Of a DNA stretch of 64,000 nt, positions 51,694-60,147 are shown in pieces. This DNA comes from Chryseobacterium sp. Leaf180 (GTDB lineage: Bacteria; Bacteroidota; Bacteroidia; Flavobacteriales; Weeksellaceae): positions 2,050 to 66,049 of the forward strand of contig NZ_LMPJ01000014.1 of NCBI RefSeq assembly GCF_001424585.1. The letters are read 5' to 3'. The notes under the pieces were generated by a model. The model made no database searches. It was not told where the DNA came from and saw only the letters and a list, made by a program, of their open reading frames with translations. Numbering within the stretch: position 1 is the stretch's first letter; every line of letters begins with the position of its first letter. A program made the position numbers and the translations under genes.

Positions 51694-53202
51694 CTAAAAT
51701 ACATCTTTTAGCTTCTGATAAAGTCTCCGAAACTTATCAAAATTTCTCAAATAGACCGCATGATTTTCCCTACTTGGCCTATACACCAGTTCAGCAGTGT
51801 CTATTCCATTCGTTACTTGCTTTTCGGTGACTTGCTTCTTCAAGTCAATTCCCAATGCTTCCATCCCTATCAGTGCCGCTCCCCATGCAGAGCTTTCCAC
51901 TGTATTTTTAATGATAACAGGCTTGTCAAAAATATCTGCCAGCATCTGAACCAGGTTCTGAGAATTTGCAAGACCGCCACTTGCATATATTGTGTGGATG
52001 GGGCCTGTGTTTTCTTCCAAGGCAATTCCCACGCTATAAATTGCGAACAGCATTCCCTCCATCATTGCACGTGCAAAGTGTGCTTTGGTGTGATTCAGCT
52101 GTATGCCAAAATACACGCCTTTCGCACTGGCATTCCAGTACGGCGCCCGTTCACCCGTTAAGTAAGGCAGAAAAATTAAGCCTTCTGATCCCGGACTGAC
52201 TGAATCTATCATTTCATTTAATAAGGCTGTTGCCTCATGATCCTGTAATTTGTCGCCCGATCCGCATAAAAAGTTATCCCGAAACCAATTCCGCAAAATC
52301 CCACCATTATTTACCGCGCCTCCGATTATATATTCATCCGGTCTCAGGAGATAGCTGAATAAACGTTGCTTCTGCTCTGGGTTTGGCCGAGGACTGGTTA
52401 CCCGTATCGCGCCGCTGGTGCCAATGGTTACAGATGCTACGCCCGGTTCCACAGCGCCCACTCCCAGATTGGCGAGACATCCATCGCTGCCGCCAATCAC
52501 AAATAAGGAACCTTCGGGGATGTTCATACAAGCTGCAATGTCCGGGTCCATCAATTTTAACATATGATCAACCGGTACCGGCTTCGATAACTGCTCAGCA
52601 GAGATTCCTGCTACATTCAGTGCTAAGGCAGACCATTCCAGTTTGTGTATATCGAACAGTCCGGTAGCCGATGCAATGGAATGGTCAATTACATACTCAC
52701 CAAACAGGCGGTAAAATAAAAGTTCTTTAATACCAATAAATTTATGGGACCGATCAAACACTTCTTTATCATTCTGCCGCATCCATATTAATTTGCAAAG
52801 TACAGACATGGGGTGAATGGGTGTTCCGGTCCGCTGATATAAATGTCGTCCATTATCGCTGTCCTTTAATTCATCCGCAATACTTTCACTTCTGCGATCG
52901 GCCCAAATGATACAATTGGTGAGTGGGTTCCCCATTGCGTCTACCGCTATTAACCCATGCATGGCACTGCTCACCGAAATACAAAGAGGCTGTATTGTCC
53001 TGTCAACTTTCCTTAATTCGGTCATCACCTGCGCCACGGAAGCGATACACGCGCTGTAAATGACTTCGGGATCCTGTTCGTAATGCCCTTCTAAAGGATT
53101 CAGTATAGGGTACGATATACTGTGTGCTGCCAAAACATTCCCTGTTGGGTCAAAAGCCACAGCTTTTGTGGATGAAGTTCCTATGTCTAATCCTATGATC
53201 AT
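51694..53202 (-). CDS. FGGY family carbohydrate kinase, probable gluconokinase
   Basis: 502 residues. FGGY features: GLDIGTSSTKAVAFD at the N-terminus, IWADRRSESIADEL, TGTPIHPMSVLCKLIW (the gluconokinase wording), GGSDGCLANLG, TIGTSGAIR, LPYLTGERAPYWNASAKG and the C-terminal ASGGLANSQN with AWGAALIG. It phosphorylates a sugar acid or ketose, most likely gluconate, with ATP in the cytoplasm. It could connect with sugar oxidation by the PQQ enzyme at 41414, but they are 9 kb apart. Wording of the DNA differs somewhat from neighbours and it borders the AT-rich island, so it may be a late acquisition. No GntR regulator or transporter lies beside it. Confidence 0.85.
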   Translation of the reverse strand: MIIGLDIGTSSTKAVAFDPTGNVLAAHSISYPILNPLEGHYEQDPEVIYSACIASVAQVMTELRKVDRTIQPLCISVSSAMHGLIAVDAMGNPLTNCIIWADRRSESIADELKDSDNGRHLYQRTGTPIHPMSVLCKLIWMRQNDKEVFDRSHKFIGIKELLFYRLFGEYVIDHSIASATGLFDIHKLEWSALALNVAGISAEQLSKPVPVDHMLKLMDPDIAACMNIPEGSLFVIGGSDGCLANLGVGAVEPGVASVTIGTSGAIRVTSPRPNPEQKQRLFSYLLRPDEYIIGGAVNNGGILRNWFRDNFLCGSGDKLQDHEATALLNEMIDSVSPGSEGLIFLPYLTGERAPYWNASAKGVYFGIQLNHTKAHFARAMMEGMLFAIYSVGIALEENTGPIHTIYASGGLANSQNLVQMLADIFDKPVIIKNTVESSAWGAALIGMEALGIDLKKQVTEKQVTNGIDTAELVYRPSRENHAVYLRNFDKFRRLYQKLKDVF

Positions 53203-54326
53203 CGGTATGATTGTTTTTGGTATTTATTATTAACAATAATAATGCAGAGAAAATCGTCAGATTTAAAAAATGCTTCAGTACATAAGTATCGTATTAATCA
53301 ATTCTAAAATAAATGTAAGGTCTATTAAATGTATACGCTTGTTTTTGGATGGTAAACGGAAAAACCAGAACTTCTATCGGTAAATTTTACAGATCTACAG
53401 CCAAAGCCAATACACTAGGCATTGAAGAAAGTTCTACAGAAAGCCGAAAGTAATTTTAGAGGATTTCTTTCCTAAAGAGAGCTGAAATTTCAATTGTGAA
53501 ACACTATCCAATTCGGCATCACCTATTAAGTTTACGAGCAACAAAGTTATCAACTAAAAAATTAATTATTTTCATCAAAACCCTTTTGAAGTGAGATATG
53601 TTATCGGTGCAGATCATTTTGATGAATAACATATATTGGAAAATATTTTGTGTTTAGAATGTTTTATGTTTGAGATGACTGACCACACAAAAGAATTTGT
53701 GAGGCAGCTGGGATTGCAGTAGTAATTATCTGATAAATTTTGCAAACAGAACTCACCTTCTAATTGTATAATAATAGCTAAAGATTATTGACATAAATGA
53801 AAAAAATATATAGCCCACTAAACTCATTACCTCTACTGATTATTGAACATAAAATTTAAAAATAGAATCATATTTCGCAATCAATTAACTTCTTCTTCAA
53901 AAATAACTAATACTGAAAATCAAATATTTACAATTAAGTGGTACAAATACGATACTGATTTGTAAGTTATAATTGCGAATATATATGTTGAATATCAAAT
54001 CTTAAATGATGCACAAACTAACAATTCCTACTTACATTATTAATAACCAAAATTTTACAAAACTTTGATTTTTTAAGATTGGAGACCCATCACTGTAGGA
54101 TTATATACAGTTTCGACGGAATTGATTATTGATGGTTGTTTATGCGAATAAATGCGTAAAAAAATGATATAGCGTTAAGATGCTATACCATTTTTTTCAG
54201 AATCTCATCATAGCAAATACCTATAGATAAGGGTTTCCAGATTTCTCACAGTAAAAATAAGCAGAAAGCTCAAACTTTCAATTTTGTAATTAACCAACAG
54301 TTCGCCAGCCCCTTCATATCCGCACA
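53203..54326. other. 1.1-kb AT-rich region, no recognisable gene
   Basis: The composition turns strongly AT-rich here and stays so to the window end. Short frames look like decayed coding DNA: a 34-codon frame at 53349-53453, and a stretch near 53630-53720 reading LECFMFEMTDHTKEFVRQLG before a stop. A hairpin with flanking A and T tracts lies at 54157-54197. Most likely the worn border of an accessory island. Confidence 0.5.
54157..54197. terminator. Stray bidirectional terminator-like hairpin
   Basis: ATATAGC and GCTATA pair around GTTAAGAT, with AAAAAAATG on one side and CATTTTTTT on the other. It belongs to no obvious gene on the left; it could end the leftward transcript of the gene at 54327. 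Confidence 0.55.
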
Positions 54327-55091
54327 TTAGTAATCCGGTTGATTTCCGTATTCTTGAAGCTTTATATGTGGAAGATTCCCTACCTTATATTTTTTTGATT
54401 TTATTTGATTTATTACACCTTCTCTACTAATTCCAAAAAGATTAGAGATATAATGAAAATGTGGTTGGCCGTCTTCCCAATTTTCTTTTCCACCAATACT
54501 ATCATACGTTATAAAAAAGCAGTGCCATTCATCTCCCTTTTCAATAAATTTTGCGATTTTCACAGATCTTTGTTCTAGCGCCATTTTAAGTTCTCCATCT
54601 GTCAATTCTGTTCCACCCAGTTTTGTGATTTTTCCATCTTCATTTTTCATATATGCTAATGGTAATTTTTTTCCTTCAATTGATGTTGTTTGAAATTCAG
54701 AAGAGTATTGACTTAGTGTATATCCTTGATTACCTGCAAAAAATAAAAATGCCATGAGAATGTCCGGAGTTAGAACCATTCCATTTAAAATTTTTATTTG
54801 TTCTTTTTTTCTAGTTGTTTGTAGTAAGTCTTTTAATGCTTCTGGAATTATAATATTGTCAAAACTGGAAATATATTCCTTACACGTCTCAGAAGTTGCT
54901 AATAAAGCTTTTTTACCTTCTTCAGTCGGTTTTTTTCTACCAGTCGCTTCCTCAGGAAAGGTAAGCATTATTCCTTTCATCAAGCATGCCTCATAGTAAT
55001 GTTGTTGGGGGTGAACATTTTCAAAATCCTCACCTCCAAATACTATCAATGTTTCACCTGTTTTTTTATTTATTATTTCTTGTATTCTCAT
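54327..55091 (-). CDS. Unknown protein with a WHCFF...GQPHFHYIS motif
   Basis: 254 residues from the ATG at 55091 (the frame opens 12 codons earlier at 55127). I recognise no family. The most distinctive part is near the C-terminus: DEWHCFFITYDSIGGKEN followed by WEDGQPHFHYISNLFGIS, with two Trp, three His and a Cys clustered within 30 residues, suggestive of a metal or active site. The N-terminal part (RIQEIINKKTGETLIVFGGE) looks like a small beta module. No signal peptide. It is the last leftward gene of the island. Confidence 0.5.
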   Translation of the reverse strand: MRIQEIINKKTGETLIVFGGEDFENVHPQQHYYEACLMKGIMLTFPEEATGRKKPTEEGKKALLATSETCKEYISSFDNIIIPEALKDLLQTTRKKEQIKILNGMVLTPDILMAFLFFAGNQGYTLSQYSSEFQTTSIEGKKLPLAYMKNEDGKITKLGGTELTDGELKMALEQRSVKIAKFIEKGDEWHCFFITYDSIGGKENWEDGQPHFHYISNLFGISREGVINQIKSKKYKVGNLPHIKLQEYGNQPDY

Positions 55092-55272
55092 TTTTATAAA
55101 CTTGTAGCTAACAATAGGTTTACGCATCGTGTCAATCTGATTTACAAAACTTTCAGTAAATCCATTTATATTACTTATAAGAAATTTATTTTGATCGTTT
55201 TTTGAGATTCACTTATATAGGATTTACGTTTTTTTTGCTAATCGCCAACTATACATTTTTTATCAGTTATTA

Positions 55273-56220
55273 TTAATGTTCAAACTTTATAAACTGTTTT
55301 ATTCCAAAATAATGAAATAATATATCCTCAATAACTAATAGTTTGTCTAGTAGACCTAATTTGTCTTTCAGTAACTTAATATTTGTGTCATTGTCGATAA
55401 TTGATACCCTATTTATTGAAGCTTCCAATATATTATCAAATTCTTTTGAATGAATTTCAAGTTCAAAAAAACCAGGTAGTAAATTAAAAATACTTTCAAC
55501 TTGAGAATTTATTTCATTATAACGCTTTTCTTGTTTGAAAATATTTTGTATAAAATAGTAAACTGTTTCGGATTTAGAATCATCTAAATTCAATGCCTCG
55601 CTATGAAAACCAACTTTGGATTGTCTACAATAAGAATAATGATGACTAGTCTCATCGTCCGTAACTTCAGCGTGTGGAGGTATTGTAATAGCATTTTTAA
55701 AAAGTAAAACATTACGGAAATTGTGATGTCTTCTCAAATGACTATCAAAAATATCTATGTCGTTATAATATACTGGTATATATTCATAAGCATAATTTTT
55801 CATTTTAGTTAAATCAGCTTTTTTAAAAAATAGCGGTGCTACGTATACAGCCTTTGCTACCTGCGAAAGTCTGAACATAGCATTGTGCTGTCCAAAATTG
55901 TCCTTTTTCTTTAATAAGTCAAAGGCGAAAAAACCTTTGTCAACTGGCAAACTGATATGCGCTCTGTCCGTAAGCAACTTTCCTGAAAAATTTGGTGTAT
56001 AAAAGTCAGACCGCTTAAATTGAATGTAAAAAGGAACGATAGTAGTTAATACCCCGTCATAACCTAATTCGTATTCTTCAGATTGTGAAATTCTACTTAT
56101 TTCAATATACTTGTCTTGATAATAGAAAGTTCTATTTAATCCAGTTTCAAAAGCGGAAATAAAATCATCTTCAATAAAGTCTGGAATTACTTTCTCTCCT
56201 TGTCTCTTCAATATGCTCAT
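55273..56220 (-). CDS. Unknown protein with a PD-(D/E)XK-like nuclease motif
   Basis: 315 residues. Around residues 48-69 it reads EEYELGYDGVLTTIVPFYIQ then FKRSD: Glu-rich helix, Gly-Tyr-Asp55, a hydrophobic strand, and Gln67-Phe-Lys69. That is the layout D-(x)n-QxK seen in restriction-endonuclease-like folds such as Mrr relatives. The rest is helical/beta mixed with a His-rich stretch (HLRRHHNFRN, TSHHYSYCRQ). Position in an island with other nuclease-like genes favours a defence or mobile-element role. This is a motif reading, not a family match. Confidence 0.5.
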   Translation of the reverse strand: MSILKRQGEKVIPDFIEDDFISAFETGLNRTFYYQDKYIEISRISQSEEYELGYDGVLTTIVPFYIQFKRSDFYTPNFSGKLLTDRAHISLPVDKGFFAFDLLKKKDNFGQHNAMFRLSQVAKAVYVAPLFFKKADLTKMKNYAYEYIPVYYNDIDIFDSHLRRHHNFRNVLLFKNAITIPPHAEVTDDETSHHYSYCRQSKVGFHSEALNLDDSKSETVYYFIQNIFKQEKRYNEINSQVESIFNLLPGFFELEIHSKEFDNILEASINRVSIIDNDTNIKLLKDKLGLLDKLLVIEDILFHYFGIKQFIKFEH

Positions 56221-56398
56221 AGTTTGTTTGTCGATTTACAATTAGGTATAATTAGTTTATGTATCGTTTTATAAGAATGTAAATTTTACTCAACAGTAAA
56301 AATGGAAGCTTTTTATTTCTGCAAAATCAAAATTTAGAATTACTACTCAGAGACCAGTTTTAGATTCTATCTTTATTGATATTTGATTAATAAATTTT

Positions 56399-56782
56399 TC
56401 ATCCATTGTTTCTTGATTTTATGTTACTAATTTCTTTTTTTACAATTTGCAGCCCATATATTGTAAGTATGATAGGATTTAGTACCGTCGTGTAACTGCG
56501 CTCGACTTTAAGTAGAACCATTAAAAATATTACAAATATTGAAATGACTAACAGAAAAATTATTGTAAATGCTAATCTTATTTCAGAATTATTTTTTGAT
56601 TCCCCTGAATGAAGACTAAAATAGTAAACTAGAGAGTATGCAAGGCAAGTTGCTGTGATCGTACACAGTCCAGCAATTAATAAGTAACTTAAATTTAAAG
56701 ATTCACCTAAAAATAAATAACAAGAAATAATTTGTAGGAAAATAGAAACAAAGAATAAAATAGGGATATTTATATTTTTCAT
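56399..56782 (-). CDS. Small four-helix integral membrane protein
   Basis: 127 residues with four predicted TM segments: ILFFVSIFLQIISCYLFL, LLIAGLCTITATCLAYSLVY, FTIIFLLVISIFVIFLMVLL and a weaker LNPIILTIYGLQIV. Positively charged tail (KKEISNIKSRNNG) on the cytoplasmic side. No family recognised. Small membrane proteins in defence islands can be pore-type effectors, but there is no adjacent sensor gene that would make this more than a possibility. Confidence 0.5.
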   Translation of the reverse strand: MKNINIPILFFVSIFLQIISCYLFLGESLNLSYLLIAGLCTITATCLAYSLVYYFSLHSGESKNNSEIRLAFTIIFLLVISIFVIFLMVLLKVERSYTTVLNPIILTIYGLQIVKKEISNIKSRNNG

Positions 56783-56921
56783 CGTTTTCTGAGACTTAAT
56801 TTATATAGAATTAAAGTTTAAATTAATTTTAGGTAATTATATATTTCTTTACACTAGTTCTTTAAAAGAAAAGAGGGCTAAAATTAATTAGTCCTCTTTA
56901 TTTATGTGTTATAATATCTAT

Positions 56922-57083
56922 TTAAATAATGTCAGTATTAACATTTAACCTTTTGGAAATCTCTTTTGCTTCCCTAAGTTTTTTAGGGAATAAAACACGA
57001 CCTTTTAGTTTACTAGAAATTAATGATAATAATGTAGATTCTGTAATTAATACCGTTTGTTCCCTTTTTTTATTTGTTCTCAT
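56922..57083 (-). CDS. Small partner protein of the DUF6934 gene
   Basis: 53 residues starting at the ATG at 57083, one base after the stop of the upstream gene (TAA-A-ATG), so translation is coupled. The sequence has a basic N-terminus (MRTNKKREQ), a hydrophobic helix (TESTLLSLISSKLKG), and RVLFPKKLREAKEISKRL. I recall similar small proteins with an LFPEKL-type stretch after DUF6934 genes, but cannot confirm it. The pair has the layout of a toxin-antitoxin or similar two-component module. Confidence 0.55.
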   Translation of the reverse strand: MRTNKKREQTVLITESTLLSLISSKLKGRVLFPKKLREAKEISKRLNVNTDII

Positions 57084-57084
57084 T

Positions 57085-57636
57085 TTATTTATTTTTGATA
57101 ACATAAACAATATTATATAAATGTTTTTTAGTGCTATTATAATCAACTAAATTTATGTTGTTATTTTCATCTTCAATACCACCATAAAATTTATATTGCT
57201 TTATCAAATCATCATAATTTGCATCAATGTAATTGGTGTAAATTCTCAATCTTTGATTAAATTTTCTACAATTACCTTCTCCACATTTATCACATGCTTC
57301 TTGACAAATTTGTAGAAATTCTTTAGTTCCATCACTTCCTCTAACCATTAATATTCTATCAGAGTAATTTCCAAAAAAACGTGGAATACTACTTAATACA
57401 GTATTGAATACTTTACGTCCATCATCATTATTTGAAACAACATTATCTATAATTTCATCTTTTTCTATATCATAATTTCCAAAAGCTAAATTATATATCT
57501 GATAACTACGCAAAGGTTGAACGTACTGATATTCAATTGCTTTAACAATAACTTCTTTTCCCTGACTTATGAAAATATATTTTAATGTTTCTTCCTCTAC
57601 ATCTTCTAGTTGATAAAGATCTGTGTTTAAATTCAT
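57085..57636 (-). CDS. DUF6934 family protein
   Basis: 183 residues. The family core is visible as YQIYNLAFGNYDIEKDEIID followed by VSNNDDGRKVFNTVLSS and FFGNYSDRILMVRGSDGTKE. Function of DUF6934 is unknown to me. This copy carries four cysteines in a tight group (Cys111, 115, 118, 123 in ICQEACDKCGEGNC), which could bind zinc and which I do not remember as a family feature. The small gene at 57083 follows with a one-base gap. Both are AT-rich and lie next to the IS3 element. Confidence 0.62.
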   Translation of the reverse strand: MNLNTDLYQLEDVEEETLKYIFISQGKEVIVKAIEYQYVQPLRSYQIYNLAFGNYDIEKDEIIDNVVSNNDDGRKVFNTVLSSIPRFFGNYSDRILMVRGSDGTKEFLQICQEACDKCGEGNCRKFNQRLRIYTNYIDANYDDLIKQYKFYGGIEDENNNINLVDYNSTKKHLYNIVYVIKNK

Positions 57637-57859
57637 TATTGGTTTTTAGTTCGTCAAATATAATCCTTTTTTATATTCATAACTATAATGAACTAGCCAA
57701 TAATAATATATTAATTAAACAAATATAATTCAAATTAACGACAAAACTCTTCGTATTTAAATAGTTACTTTATAAATACATAACAAATATACGACCAAAA
57801 TTTATTATAAACAAAAATCTGAACTTGCAACTATTTTTGAGACAAAATTTATATACTCT

Positions 57860-58711
57860 TTATGCTACATTTTTAGATTGATTAGACATTAAATTTTGAT
57901 ACTCTTTTATGGTTAAATTTCCTAAAGCTGAATGCCTTCTGTGAGTGTTGTAAAATGTTTCTATATATTCAAACACAGAGTTTTTAGCATGATCTCTAGT
58001 TTCATATTTATTTTGATAGACAAGTTCGGTTTTCAGAGTTTTGAAAAAGCTCTCAGCTACAGCATTATCATAACAATTTCCTTTTCCACTCATACTTCGA
58101 GTAATGTTTTTTCCGACTATTGATGTAAATTCTGTACACGCATATTGTATCCCTCTATCTGAATGGAAAATCAAGCTATCATGATCCTGTAAAGGCCGAT
58201 GGAGTCTTGCCATTTTCAAGGCAGCAATACTAGTGTCCTGAGCCTTCATCGTCTCACTTAATGACCAGCCGATAACCTTTCTGTCAAACAAATCAATGAC
58301 TGTAGTAAGATACAACCAACCCTCACCTGTGCGGATATATGTAATATCAGACGCCCAAACCTCTTTACTGCTTTTAACCTGAAAGTTTTGATTCAAATAA
58401 TTTTTAGAAACAGGGTATCGATGGGATGAGTTGGTAGTTTTCTTAAATTTTTTCTTTACAATACTTCTCAGGTTGCGTTCTCTCATTAATCTAGCCACTA
58501 AAGGACGTGAGGCTCTCATTCCCTTTGCTTCTAGTTCTCGGGCAATACGAGGGCTTCCATATCTCCCACGGCTCAAATGATAAATACTGAAGATTTCTGC
58601 TGATAAAATGGCTCTTCTTTCTGACCGACTACTCGGCTTTCTTTTCTTCCAATGATAAAAACTGCTCCTGCTTACCTTTAGTACTTCGCACATCTTCCCG
58701 ACAGGAAACAC
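57860..58711 (-). CDS. IS3-family transposase OrfB (DDE integrase)
   Basis: 283 residues as an independent frame. It has an HTH-21-like region (MCEVLKVSRSSFYHWKKRKP), then the rve domain with the catalytic triad: Asp in WASDITYIRTGEGW, Asp in LIFHSDRGIQYA and Glu in CYDNAVAESFFKTLKTE. It ends in the standard YNTHRRHSALGNLTIKEYQ. In the family it is made mainly as an OrfAB fusion by -1 frameshifting; upstream of the first Met the frame is open back to the A6G slip site (RYKFIKEHAGVFPVGKM). All three catalytic residues are present, so it may be active. Confidence 0.92.
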   Translation of the reverse strand: MFPVGKMCEVLKVSRSSFYHWKKRKPSSRSERRAILSAEIFSIYHLSRGRYGSPRIARELEAKGMRASRPLVARLMRERNLRSIVKKKFKKTTNSSHRYPVSKNYLNQNFQVKSSKEVWASDITYIRTGEGWLYLTTVIDLFDRKVIGWSLSETMKAQDTSIAALKMARLHRPLQDHDSLIFHSDRGIQYACTEFTSIVGKNITRSMSGKGNCYDNAVAESFFKTLKTELVYQNKYETRDHAKNSVFEYIETFYNTHRRHSALGNLTIKEYQNLMSNQSKNVA

Positions 58712-58740
58712 TCCAGCGTGTTCTTTGATAAATTTATATC

Positions 58741-59031
58741 TTACCCGTCTCTCTTGGAGAAGATGCCTACCGCCTTTTTTAAGATGTCACGTTCAAGCTT
58801 TGTTTCTTCCAATTCCTTGCGTAGTCTCAATAACTCTTCCCTTATCGGATCAGAGGATATTTGTTTTTCCTTACTAAGTTTGCCTTCTTTGTGAAGTTTT
58901 CGCCAATTAACGAGACTTTCTTTACAGATCCCCAATTCTTCAGCTACCGAGGATACATTGCCTCGCTGCTCACTTAAAGATACTGCTTGGATCTTGAACT
59001 CTAAACTGTAATTTTTTCTGATCTTTTTCAT
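58741..59031 (-). CDS. IS3-family OrfA (DNA-binding) protein
   Basis: 96 residues: an HTH_Tnp_1 domain (NYSLEFKIQAVSLSEQRGNV, ELGICKESLVNWRKLHK) and a leucine-zipper coiled coil (REELLRLRKELEETKLERDI) that mediates multimer formation. Near its end the sequence TTAAAAAAGG holds the A6G heptamer (58774-58780, minus strand), a typical -1 slip site, 30 bp before the orfA stop. Confidence 0.92.
   Translation of the reverse strand: MKKIRKNYSLEFKIQAVSLSEQRGNVSSVAEELGICKESLVNWRKLHKEGKLSKEKQISSDPIREELLRLRKELEETKLERDILKKAVGIFSKRDG
58774..58780 (-). promoter_or_regulatory. A6G programmed -1 frameshift site of the IS
   Basis: On the minus strand AAAAAAG lies in codons Leu-Lys-Lys of orfA. After a -1 slip the reading frame is open into orfB without a stop, giving a fused transposase. 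Confidence 0.75.
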
Positions 59032-59110
59032 ACTCTTAAAGATAAAGAGTATAAGAATTGTGTCATAACAAAGTTAGCAACTCCAACTTATGGGCTTTTA
59101 AGATCGACAA

Positions 59111-59992
59111 CTATTTGAATTTTTCCATATTTTCAGACTTTGAAACAGTTTGAGCTTTTCCTTTGACCATAGTTTCTGTAATGTAGATCAATTGTCCTTT
59201 TTTGTGTGTAAAATAGTCAGACTGCAATAATCTAAAATACCCTTTTCTAAAATGTGGAATTTTTGAAATTTGAGGTTTACTTTCCTCAAAAATAGCTTGA
59301 GACATTTTAAAAACTACATTATTATCTGATCTATCTTCACCCCTTGGAAATGAAATTTTGGGAACACCTTCTTTTACACATTCAGGAAAACATTTCATAT
59401 ATGCAATCGTGTTGATAGCAAGTCTGAACATTTTAGACAGCGTGATAGATTGTATATCCTGTCTTTTATTTAAGTCAGTGTAAAACTTGTCTGACAAAAC
59501 ACCATTATTTTTGCCATGCGAAAAATATAATTCTAAAGTATTATTTTCGAATAGGGTCAAGGCAAAAGCATAACCGTGTTTTTCATTAGGAATATGTAAT
59601 CCAAAAGAATAATAAACGCAATTTGCGTTTCCTTTTGTTTTAGTGTACGTAATTTGTTTCTGGTCTCCATTATCATAAAGATACTTTCTTATCCCATCTA
59701 GATCCGATAGCTTGGTGTTCTCAAGAAAATCCTGTAGATATTTTTCGATGAAGAAAATATGCAGTAAATCTCTTTTAGAATCTTGTGCCCATAATTCTAA
59801 GCCAGTAATTAATAAGTCTCTTTTTTCAAGGCTTTCATCTGGCAAAAGAGGAGAGTGCAAAATATTGTGTCTCAATAATGAGAAAATAATATCATCAGAA
59901 AATTCCGGAGTAAGTTTTTTTTGATTTTTATAAAGCTCATCCCAATAAAATCTTAGTGGGGAACTGTAGCCTATTTTTTTTCCTTGGTTCAT
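59111..59992 (-). CDS. Unknown protein with C-terminal H-x-R-K-G-x-x-R motif
   Basis: 293 residues, no signal peptide. The N-terminal 200 residues are helical without a recognisable fold. The C-terminus (about 245-285) reads PHFRKGYFRLLQSDYFTHK then GQLIYITETMVKGKAQTV. This H-x-R-[RK]-G-[HY]-x-R ... VKG ending resembles the C-terminal motif of a broad phage/plasmid protein family that includes AcrVA2-like anti-CRISPR proteins; this is from memory and weak. It stands just left of the REase-STAND gene and was the neighbour into which the IS inserted. Confidence 0.5.
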   Translation of the reverse strand: MNQGKKIGYSSPLRFYWDELYKNQKKLTPEFSDDIIFSLLRHNILHSPLLPDESLEKRDLLITGLELWAQDSKRDLLHIFFIEKYLQDFLENTKLSDLDGIRKYLYDNGDQKQITYTKTKGNANCVYYSFGLHIPNEKHGYAFALTLFENNTLELYFSHGKNNGVLSDKFYTDLNKRQDIQSITLSKMFRLAINTIAYMKCFPECVKEGVPKISFPRGEDRSDNNVVFKMSQAIFEESKPQISKIPHFRKGYFRLLQSDYFTHKKGQLIYITETMVKGKAQTVSKSENMEKFK

Positions 59993-60147
59993 GTCTTAGC
60001 TTAATAATCGTTAGTAAGAAATTTCATCTTAAAAATTAATTTGCTCCAATATATCTCTTATGTAAGTATACATCAAATCTTCCACACTAGGAGTTTAATA
60101 TATATATGTATGAAATCTAACGGAAACCTTTGCCATTATCACAGTCT

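Larger units (their letters stand above)
57820..59085 (-). mobile_element. IS3-family insertion sequence, apparently complete
   Basis: About 1266 bp, bounded by imperfect inverted repeats that begin TGAACTTGCAACT (left) and, on the other strand, TGGAGTTGCTAACT (right) and continue for about 45 bp to TATACTCTTTATS. It encodes orfA and orfB on the minus strand with an A6G frameshift site between. No direct repeat of 3-5 bp is seen at the two junctions (ATC left, ACT right), so the copy may have recombined or the ends are a few bases off. Subgroup (IS150- or IS3-like) not resolved. Confidence 0.85.

Noticed and set aside
53349..53453. 34-codon frame MVNGKTRTSIGKFYRSTAKA...
   Set aside because: Considered as a small ribosomal-type or remnant gene, but it matches nothing I recognise and lies in decayed DNA.
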